This document shows, piece by piece, positions 1 to 5,607 of a stretch of 6,386 nucleotides of DNA. The stretch spans positions 1-6,386 of the forward strand of contig JAIKXK010000399.1 of assembly GCA_024684155.1 (NCBI GenBank), in the 5' to 3' direction. The position numbers and the translations under genes are program-made. Under the pieces are notes generated by a model that had not been told where the DNA came from, did no database searches, and worked only from the letters and a program-made list of their open reading frames with translations. Source of the stretch: Lachnospiraceae bacterium (lineage in GTDB: Bacteria; Bacillota; Clostridia; Lachnospirales; Lachnospiraceae). The number at the start of each line of letters is the position of its first letter. The stretch's first letter is position 1.

Positions 1-16
1 TACTTGTCAACAAAAA

Positions 17-31
17 TGAGAATCATTCTCA
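17..31. promoter_or_regulatory. Fur-box-like palindromic operator
   Basis: The 15 bases TGAGAATCATTCTCA form a perfect inverted repeat of 7-1-7 layout centred on base 24. They match the classical Fur consensus TGATAATNATTATCA at all but one symmetric pair of positions. The dyad extends with a 2x2 mismatch to AACAAA (9-14) and TTTGTT (34-39). On the minus strand a TTGACA -35 hexamer lies at 5-10, directly after the palindrome, so the operator probably controls an iron-responsive gene that starts beyond the left edge. In Fur-family repression the metal-loaded dimer would sit against this -35 box. A weak alternative is an intrinsic terminator (6-bp stem, 3-base loop, then T-rich on the minus strand), but the stem is AT-rich and short. 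Confidence 0.72.
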
Positions 32-104
32 AATTTGTTTTTATTCAGCAAAACTCATCTGTGAAGTCTTTTCTGTATTTAATAATGCTGTTCTTGCTCA
101 TCCA

Positions 105-361
105 TTAGCTCATTCCTCCTACATATTTTGCAAAGGCTTCCATAAAAGAATTCTTTCTGTTTCGACTAATAGAAAGAGTATCTCCCCCACACTTACTTCA
201 TTGGAGCGAATTGATTTTACATAAGCTAGATTTACAAGATAACTTTGATTACAGCGAAAAAAATTTAAACTTCCTAACTGCTTTTCATGCTACTTAATAT
301 AACGCATGGCCTTATTCATCTTTATCATTATTTCTTCATCATCAACGATTGCAACCTTCAT
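105..361 (-). pseudogene. Decayed LytTR-family response regulator (internal deletion, stop, frameshift)
   Basis: The remnant starts at an ATG (361) behind an AGAGGGAAG ribosome-binding-like sequence and reads MKVAIVDDEE, the first strand and acidic pair of a receiver domain. After 23 codons it meets a TAG (290-292). The same frame continues into a clear LytTR C-terminal half: LGSLNFFRCNQSYLVNL, then AYVKSI. At the run of five G bases (minus strand, 184-188) one base appears lost. Shifting frame recovers DTLSISRNRKNSFMEAFAKY, the usual end of a LytTR domain, which stops at TAA (105-107). Intact relatives are about 235-250 residues, so roughly 150 or more internal codons are missing, including the phosphoacceptor Asp and most of the receiver. 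The intact regulator at 4903-5607 has the same FFR-N-LVNL-YV and SISR/PISR-KN-FM-A-KY pattern but differs at many positions. The fossil is therefore a diverged paralogue, not a fresh copy. A functional short peptide is unlikely. Confidence 0.85.
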
Positions 362-402
362 ACTTCCCTCTCACTTCAAGTTTTGTATTCCTCTTGCAAT
401 CT

Positions 403-411
403 ATTTTACCA
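403..411 (-). promoter_or_regulatory. Candidate extended -10 promoter for the decayed regulator
   Basis: On the minus strand TGGTAAAAT gives an extended -10 (TGN followed by TAAAAT) about 40 bases upstream of the fossil regulator start at 361. No convincing -35 hexamer lies 16-18 bases further up. Two copies of the self-complementary TTGCAA (394-399 and 417-422) flank it, which may be chance. No hairpin terminator for the upstream membrane-protein gene is visible between 362 and 423, so read-through is also possible. Confidence 0.3.
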
Positions 412-423
412 TATCTTTGCAAA

Positions 424-993
424 TTAGGCTTCGACTTCCTTTGGCTTTGCCTCTCCCTCTGGGAAAATAATCTTATTTACAAAGAAGAAGATGACCATGG
501 ATACACCACCATTTAATACGGTAGTTCCAATATTGTAAACAAAGTCAGGTACGAACATGCCTGCTACTGCAACCCATACACAGTTAATGGAGTTAACAAT
601 ACAAGTAACAATTACAAAGGCAATACCATACCACATTGCCTGGTAGGCAATATTCCCTTTACTTCTGAACACGAAACTTCTCTGAATTGGGAAGTTAATA
701 CACTCACCTACTAACATTGCTACAATATATGCACAAAAGTAAGGTAAGCCACCATGAGCAGAATCATAACCAATAATATTCCACTGGAAGGTTTCTCCAA
801 ATAAGGTCATATCCACACCTGGCCAGCCAAAATCTACATTTGGAAGTGAGGCAAAGGCCGCTGGTAAAAACTGTAATAGTAAATACTTAAATACGGTAAT
901 TAAGTTACTAACTATAAAAAACAGTCCACCTTCTCGTACCCACTTTGCAAGTTTTGGATTTTTCTCTACAAAATTATTCCACGCTTTCATCAT
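424..993 (-). CDS. GtrA-family four-helix membrane protein
   Basis: This 189-residue integral membrane protein resembles the GtrA/DPMS family, small proteins linked to moving or presenting polyprenyl-phosphate sugars for cell-surface glycan modification. Hydrophobic segments lie at about residues 22-46, 84-104, 117-145 and 153-177. The short basic stretch NFPIQRSFVFRSKGN (100-114) between helices 2 and 3 is typical of the family. The stretch 47-83 between helices 1 and 2 is longer than in compact GtrA proteins of about 120-150 residues, and it is rich in Pro, Gly and aromatic residues. The tail is acidic and lysine-rich (EGEAKPKEVEA). Two adjacent ATGs exist at 993 and 990. AGGAG at 997-1001 lies 3 bases from the first and 6 from the second, so translation may start at the second Met (188 residues). 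The gene follows the GH3 gene by 37 bases with no terminator between, so the two are probably co-transcribed. The substrate cannot be told from sequence. Confidence 0.85.
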   Translation of the reverse strand: MMKAWNNFVEKNPKLAKWVREGGLFFIVSNLITVFKYLLLQFLPAAFASLPNVDFGWPGVDMTLFGETFQWNIIGYDSAHGGLPYFCAYIVAMLVGECINFPIQRSFVFRSKGNIAYQAMWYGIAFVIVTCIVNSINCVWVAVAGMFVPDFVYNIGTTVLNGGVSMVIFFFVNKIIFPEGEAKPKEVEA

Positions 994-996
994 ATT

Positions 997-1001
997 CTCC
1001 T
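997..1001 (-). promoter_or_regulatory. Ribosome binding site of the GtrA-family gene
   Basis: AGGAG on the minus strand, within AAAGGAG. Its spacing of 3 bases to the ATG at 993 and 6 bases to the ATG at 990 favours the second start codon. The ribosome binding site lies inside the short gap after the GH3 stop codon, consistent with independent initiation on a shared mRNA. Confidence 0.7.
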
Positions 1002-1030
1002 TTATATATCCCTATTTCCTTGTTCCTTTA

Positions 1031-3457
1031 TTATTTGAATTTTTTAATTTTTAATTCAAACTTCTTATTGGCAGTAGAATTTTTAAAGTAACCAGCAATT
1101 ACTTTTCCAATTCCCTTCCAAAAATGTCCATTTACTGCTGTTACAATTCCATCTACCATTTCCATATCTACAGCGCCACCGCTCATCTTTGCGATTGCTC
1201 TAAATGGCATGTTGTAAATAAATAAAATATTCAGATCTGGAACACCTTTTTCATCTGCTTTTTTCTTTTGCTCTGTAAGTTTCTTGTACACAAAACGGGC
1301 AAGACCACTCTTTGCATAGTAAAGCTGACAGATTGCATCATTTGGACCAAGTTCACCGCTCCAACTTCCATCAGGAATGGAATATCCAAGCAATGCTTCA
1401 TACTCTTTGTCCGTAATGTTTTGAATCTTACCGCTATAGTAATTTTCCAAGCGATTGGTGTGGTATGGATAAATGGAAACATTTCCCTCTACCTCTAAAG
1501 GAGCACTAAGTCTCATATCCTTTGAAGAAGCACCAATGCAAATCTCGTAAGTTCCGCCTTCAATTTCCCACTGATCGGCTCTTGTATTCCAGAATCTAAA
1601 AGTCTTATCATCAAATGGAATGGTTACCTTCTTTGACTCCCCAGACTTTAAGAATACTTTTTTAAATCCCTTTAATTCCTTTTTCGGACGGAAGATTTTA
1701 GCATCTGGAAGTGACACGTAAAGCTGACATACTTCTGCTCCATCATAGGAACCAGTGTTTTTCAAATTGAAGCTTACTCCGTCCTTTGTTACCTCAATAT
1801 CAGAGTATTCAAAGGAAGTATAAGAAAGACCAAATCCAAATGGATATAATACATCCACTCCTGCAGTATCATAATAACGATATCCTACATAAATGCTTTC
1901 TCTATATTCTGAATTTCTCTCAGCTGCCGGGTAATAGCGATATGCTGGAGTATCCTCTAATCTCTTTGGCAGAGTTTCATTTAACTTACCAGAAGGATTT
2001 ACTTTTCCGGTTAATAAATCAAGTGTGGCACTGGCACCAGCCTGTCCACAAAGATACATATGTAAAAGTGCCTTAAAGTGGTGATGCCATGGCATTTCAA
2101 TAGCAGAGCCAGCACTGATTACACCAACAAGGTTTGGATTTGCAGAACCAAGTTCCTGAAGAAGGGTAATCTGGTTCTGAGGAATTCTCATATGTTCTCT
2201 GTCTAAACCTTCTGATTCAGAGATTTCATTTAAGCCAAAGAAGAAAAGTACAACATCTGCCTGCTTTGCAAGATCTACTGCTTCTTTTCTCATATTGGCA
2301 TCTTCCTGACCATTTCTTAAGTATCCCTTGGCAGTTCCCATTACCTGTAAGTCATAGTCTCTTACTAACTCAGTAATTACCTCTACCTTTGTCGGATTTA
2401 CAAGAGAAGAACCAGCTCCCTGATATCTAGGAGTAAAGGCAAAATCTCCAATTACTGCCACCTTTGTCTTAGGCTTTAATGGCAAAATTGAATTTTCATT
2501 CTTTAATAAAACTGCACTTTCCTGAGATGCTTTTCTTGCAAGATCATGATGGGTTTCCACATTAAATGAATTTGGCTTATTCTTTGCATTTTCTGATAAA
2601 GTAATCACCGCATCTAATAAAGTATCTACTCTTTCATCAAGTTCACGTTCTGTTATCTTTCCAGTTTCTACGGCCTTTACTAATTCCCTGGCAGATGAAA
2701 GTCCAGGATTTGGCATTTCCAAATCACTACCAGCTTTAACTCCAAGAGCATGATCATTAGAAGCGCCCCAGTCTGTAATAACGATACCATCAAAACCAAA
2801 GTCTCCACGTAAAATATCCTTTAGTAAATGCTCACTTTCGTTGGCATATACACCATTTACTTCGTTATAGCTTGTCATTATGGCTTTTGCATGAGCTTCC
2901 TTAACAGCAATTTCAAATCCTGTAAGATAAATCTCACGGAGTGTTCGTTCGTCTACTACAGCGTTCATGGCCATACGACGCATTTCCTGAGAGTTCACTG
3001 CAAAATGCTTTGGACAGGAATATACCCCTTGTCCCTGAATACCTCTTGTATAAGAAGCAGCCATCTTACCTGCTAAATAAGGATCTTCAGAAAAATATTC
3101 AAAGTTTCGACCACAAAGAGGGCTACGCTTAATATTAAGACCAGGTCCAAGCAACACGTTTACTCCCTGAACCAAAGCCTCTTCTCCTAAGGCATCTCCC
3201 ATTTCCTGTCCCAGTTCTTCGTTCCAGCTATTGGCAATGGTAGCTGCTGTAGGGAAGCAGGTAGCCTTTAAGGATTCATTCAATCCTAAGTGATCTCCTG
3301 CACCGGCCTGCTTACGAATACCGTGAGGGCCGTCAGAACAAAACATAGAAGGCAGATTATGCTGAGGGAAATCCCAAGTCTCCCATTCACCCTTTCCACC
3401 TAAAAATGCGGCTTTTTCTTCCAGTGTCATTTTTTCAATGATATCCTGATGTTTCAT
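1031..3457 (-). CDS. Glycoside hydrolase family 3 beta-glycosidase (beta-glucosidase-like)
   Basis: This 808-residue retaining glycosidase should release non-reducing-end beta-linked sugars, most likely glucose, from oligosaccharides or glycosides. The exact sugar is not readable. The N-terminal GH3 barrel spans about 1-290: SDGPHG (41-46), GRNFEYFSEDP (116-126), CPKHF (148-152) and VITDWG (226-231), where D229 is the expected nucleophile. The second alpha/beta domain spans about 315-500 and carries NEISESEGLDR (410-420), with E414 or E416 as probable acid/base. The PFGFGLSYTSF segment (539-549) leads into a fibronectin-III-like domain, about 550-645. Residues from about 660 to 808 form an extra C-terminal region with a hydrophobic patch (LNILFIYNMPFRAIAKM, 742-758) and a basic end. 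There is no signal peptide, so the enzyme should be cytoplasmic and act on imported substrates. It starts the two-gene unit with the GtrA-family gene. AGGGAT ahead of the ATG is only a modest ribosome binding site. The gene is intact, without frameshifts. Confidence 0.95.
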   Translation of the reverse strand: MKHQDIIEKMTLEEKAAFLGGKGEWETWDFPQHNLPSMFCSDGPHGIRKQAGAGDHLGLNESLKATCFPTAATIANSWNEELGQEMGDALGEEALVQGVNVLLGPGLNIKRSPLCGRNFEYFSEDPYLAGKMAASYTRGIQGQGVYSCPKHFAVNSQEMRRMAMNAVVDERTLREIYLTGFEIAVKEAHAKAIMTSYNEVNGVYANESEHLLKDILRGDFGFDGIVITDWGASNDHALGVKAGSDLEMPNPGLSSARELVKAVETGKITERELDERVDTLLDAVITLSENAKNKPNSFNVETHHDLARKASQESAVLLKNENSILPLKPKTKVAVIGDFAFTPRYQGAGSSLVNPTKVEVITELVRDYDLQVMGTAKGYLRNGQEDANMRKEAVDLAKQADVVLFFFGLNEISESEGLDREHMRIPQNQITLLQELGSANPNLVGVISAGSAIEMPWHHHFKALLHMYLCGQAGASATLDLLTGKVNPSGKLNETLPKRLEDTPAYRYYPAAERNSEYRESIYVGYRYYDTAGVDVLYPFGFGLSYTSFEYSDIEVTKDGVSFNLKNTGSYDGAEVCQLYVSLPDAKIFRPKKELKGFKKVFLKSGESKKVTIPFDDKTFRFWNTRADQWEIEGGTYEICIGASSKDMRLSAPLEVEGNVSIYPYHTNRLENYYSGKIQNITDKEYEALLGYSIPDGSWSGELGPNDAICQLYYAKSGLARFVYKKLTEQKKKADEKGVPDLNILFIYNMPFRAIAKMSGGAVDMEMVDGIVTAVNGHFWKGIGKVIAGYFKNSTANKKFELKIKKFK

Positions 3458-3510
3458 AAATATCCCTAACCCTTTCTATATCAAATCACCCAATAACCCG
3501 TGGTTTTCAT

Positions 3511-3516
3511 AGTATA
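3511..3516 (-). promoter_or_regulatory. Candidate -10 box of the GH3-GtrA operon
   Basis: TATACT on the minus strand lies about 54 bases upstream of the GH3 start, giving an expected transcription start near 3504. The position 17 bases further upstream reads GGAGAA, not TTGACA, so the promoter would lack a -35 box and need an activator. The 20-bp-period direct repeat then falls at roughly -45 to -82, where LytTR activators such as AgrA bind. This is inference from geometry, and the box also lies in the T-rich tail of the terminator, which lowers confidence. Confidence 0.35.
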
Positions 3517-3545
3517 AAAATAGCACAGGATACTTCTCCTGTGCT
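3516..3545 (-). terminator. Intrinsic terminator of the two-component cluster
   Basis: On the minus strand a perfect 9-bp stem, AGCACAGGA paired with TCCTGTGCT around a 6-base loop (3531-3536), is followed by ATTTTTATA. It lies about 50 bases after the stop codon of the membrane kinase and before the GH3 gene, so it should end the hybrid kinase-regulator-kinase transcript and separate it from the glycosidase operon. The opposite strand lacks an equally strong T run, so it looks one-directional. Confidence 0.85.
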
Positions 3546-3548
3546 GAT

Positions 3549-3586
3549 TTTGACGCAAACTGTAATTATTTGACATAAGTTGCAAT
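3549..3586 (-). repeat. Degenerate 18-bp tandem direct repeat, candidate LytTR binding site
   Basis: Two 18-base units (minus strand, 3586-3569 and 3566-3549) share the pattern ATTRCARYTTRYGTCAAA and are separated by the two bases TA, a period of 20 bases. They agree at 13 of 18 positions, and all five differences are transitions. Within the proximal unit ACAGTTTGC (3555-3563) fits the published LytTR-family motif [TA][AC][CA]GTTN[AG][TG] at eight of nine positions. The equivalent GCAACTTAT in the distal unit fits six. The repeat lies after the membrane kinase stop and upstream of the terminator and GH3 gene. The adjacent LytTR regulator is the obvious candidate to bind it, but this is not shown by sequence alone. 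Confidence 0.5.
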
Positions 3587-3594
3587 CTTAACTT

Positions 3595-4899
3595 TCAATT
3601 TTTATTCATAGGAATTAGAATCTTTAGTTCAAACCACTGCTCTTTCATATTATATTCCGCGTAGCCTCCATACTTTGAAACCGTATGATTAATGGACTTT
3701 ATTCCAAAGCCGTGGTTGGCCTTATCTTCTTTTGTAGTCTGAGGCAAATCATCTACAATCTTAGGGATTTCCTCGCAGTAATTACTGATTTGAATCAGCA
3801 CCAGTCTCTTTTGTGCTGAAATTGACATATGGATGAGACGTTTTTCTTCTTCTCTTACCATACTAACTGCTTCTATGGCATTATCCAATGCATTTCCAAA
3901 AATATTACATAAATCTGCCACATGGATGAAATCTAATAGCATTCCATCTGCCACGCAGGTCAATTTAATATGATTTCTTCTGCATTCCATCATCTTTCCA
4001 GCGATAATAGTATCTAAAACAGAATTTCCCGTCTGCATTTCCGGACGATAGCTTTCTAATTCCTCTTCCATTTTAGAAATCCACTCTTCCCGCTTTTCAT
4101 CTGTCATATCAGCTCGAAGTCCCGCTATCTGGTGCTTTAAGTCGTGATATTTCATATTGATCATTTCAAATCCCGACTGATAGCTTCGGTATTTATCATA
4201 CTGTTCCTTTAAAACAGAGTTGATGGAATTAATTTCCCTTTGGGCATTCATTTCACAAATACGACCTTTGTATGCAAAAAGCATAATCATTCCCGCTAAA
4301 TCCACCAGGGTTCGAATATAGAAATTATCCGATTCACTGGATCCCGAAAAAGGCGTGTATTTTACTACGAAACTTATATTACTGAATAAAAACATCACTG
4401 CTGCAATACAGATGACTGCAATTAATTCATTTCTATTTATGTCAAAATAGGGCAAACTTTTTTTGGAGCTTTGCTCCATACGATAAAAGATAAAAAAGAA
4501 CAATCCATACACTACAAAAAATAATATGGACTGAGAAATCAGATTTCCTCGTAAGATAGGCAAAAAACTTGCAAGCTGCCACTCAAAGGAAGCTACAAAC
4601 TCTGCTGCCATGATACAAAACATGGCATAATACACGATGACTCTTCGATTTAAATCGCAGGTTAAATATAAGAACAGCCCCATATTAAAAAAGGCCACTC
4701 CCATAATAATTAACCAAACAAAATTTGAAAGGGTATCTGTAAAAACCAACAGTACTGACTGAATCATAAAAAAGATGGTTGCGTAGACTGCAAATCTTTG
4801 ATTGGATACTTTTCGTTTTAAACTAAGACAAACAATCATACAGGAAAGCCATTCTGCTATGGCTGTATAGATTCTTGGAATATTTTCATATAATGTCAT
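3595..4899 (-). CDS. AgrC-like membrane sensor histidine kinase (GHKL, HPK10 type)
   Basis: This 434-residue sensor kinase is expected to autophosphorylate on His and pass phosphate to the LytTR regulator encoded just upstream. The N-terminal 212 residues carry six or seven hydrophobic segments (about 12-28, 38-54, 60-80, 87-110, 118-140, 157-180, 195-212), the usual multi-span sensor of peptide- or small-molecule-sensing AgrC-like kinases. A helical linker (about 213-245) leads to KYHDLKHQ (250-257), where H252 is the likely phosphoacceptor. The GHKL ATPase follows: N-box CNIFGNALDNAIEA (331-344, with N336 and N340), ISNYC (371-375) in place of a standard D-box, and NHGFGIKSI (395-403) as the G-box. 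The start lies 3 bases after the regulator stop. AAGGAT within the regulator's last codons serves as ribosome binding site, implying translational coupling. No peptide-pheromone precursor gene is visible nearby, so the signal is unknown. Confidence 0.92.
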   Translation of the reverse strand: MTLYENIPRIYTAIAEWLSCMIVCLSLKRKVSNQRFAVYATIFFMIQSVLLVFTDTLSNFVWLIIMGVAFFNMGLFLYLTCDLNRRVIVYYAMFCIMAAEFVASFEWQLASFLPILRGNLISQSILFFVVYGLFFFIFYRMEQSSKKSLPYFDINRNELIAVICIAAVMFLFSNISFVVKYTPFSGSSESDNFYIRTLVDLAGMIMLFAYKGRICEMNAQREINSINSVLKEQYDKYRSYQSGFEMINMKYHDLKHQIAGLRADMTDEKREEWISKMEEELESYRPEMQTGNSVLDTIIAGKMMECRRNHIKLTCVADGMLLDFIHVADLCNIFGNALDNAIEAVSMVREEEKRLIHMSISAQKRLVLIQISNYCEEIPKIVDDLPQTTKEDKANHGFGIKSINHTVSKYGGYAEYNMKEQWFELKILIPMNKN

Positions 4900-4902
4900 G
4901 GG

Positions 4903-5607
4903 TTATCCTTCACTAATATATTTTGTTAATGCTTTCATAAAATCATTTTTCTTTGAACGGCTAATAGGCAGCTTATGGTTAAAGATAATGGCACAACCAT
5001 CCTCTACTCCCTCTACATATTTTAGATTGACTAAAATTCCCTTATTGCTACGGAAAAATCCATGACTGGATAATTTGTCATCGTAATCCTGCATTTTTGC
5101 TCTGGTAGAAAACTGTCCTTCTGAGGTATGGAAAAGTAAATGATGGCCATCCGATTCTATAAAATAAATAGACTGCGAACTTACTCTTTTCATTCCTCCC
5201 TGCACACTGACAGAAAGTTCATGTCCACTTCGTTTGCTAACACGGGAGATAGCCCGATTAATCTTTTGGGAAAAAGAAAAGTACTCCACTGGTTTTACCA
5301 CATAATCCAAGGCATCTACTTCATAGCCTCGAATAGCATAGTCCATCATATTAGTAATAAACATAATCAATACCTTTTGATCACGTTTACGAATCTCTTC
5401 TGCGGCAGACATACCGTCCATAAACTTCATTTGAATATCCATAAGAATAATATCAAACTGACAGCGATAATCTGATACTAGATTGTCGCCGTCGTTATAG
5501 GTAGTAATATGAAAAGTATTTCCGCTCTCCTTTTCATACTTCTTTAAATATTCTATTAATAATGCAACGTAGCTTTCCTCATCATCTACAATCGCAATCT
5601 CAATCAT
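4903..5607 (-). CDS. LytTR-family response regulator
   Basis: This DNA-binding response regulator of the AgrA/LytR/VirR class has about 234 residues from the start chosen here. The receiver spans about residues 1-120. It has IAIVDDEE with the acidic pair, ILMDIQM with the phosphoacceptor (D57 here), FITN with the conserved Thr, and YVVKP with the conserved Lys. The LytTR domain (about 130-230) includes IYFIESDGHH, FFRSNKGILVNLKYV and LPISRSKKNDFM, all typical of family members that bind direct repeats near promoters. The frame also allows an ATG at 5619. The ATG at 5607 is preferred because GGAGG (5613-5617) lies 5 bases upstream of it and the protein then begins MIEIAIVDDEE, as relatives do. 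The start overlaps the end of the hybrid kinase by 8 bases (ATGATTGA), and the stop is 3 bases from the membrane kinase start, so all three genes are coupled. Likely targets include the repeat at 3549-3586. Confidence 0.93.
   Translation of the reverse strand: MIEIAIVDDEESYVALLIEYLKKYEKESGNTFHITTYNDGDNLVSDYRCQFDIILMDIQMKFMDGMSAAEEIRKRDQKVLIMFITNMMDYAIRGYEVDALDYVVKPVEYFSFSQKINRAISRVSKRSGHELSVSVQGGMKRVSSQSIYFIESDGHHLLFHTSEGQFSTRAKMQDYDDKLSSHGFFRSNKGILVNLKYVEGVEDGCAIIFNHKLPISRSKKNDFMKALTKYISEG

Noticed and set aside
105..361. Fossil regulator as a genuine small LytTR-only protein
   Set aside because: The LytTR half is interrupted by a frameshift, truncated at its N-terminal side, and preceded by an in-frame stop, so no single open frame covers a complete domain.
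362..423. Terminator for the GH3-GtrA operon right after the GtrA gene
   Set aside because: No stable GC-containing stem with a T run is present; only the short self-complementary TTGCAA motifs are seen.
1268..3132. Several plus-strand open frames of 60-100 codons opposite the GH3 gene, and an 83-codon minus-strand frame inside it
   Set aside because: They lie wholly within the well-supported GH3 gene, show no recognisable domain, and are explained as shadows of its codon pattern.
3570..3575. Plus-strand TTGACA as a -35 box for an antisense transcript into the kinase gene
   Set aside because: No -10 hexamer follows at 16-18 bases; the hexamer is better explained as part of the direct repeat.
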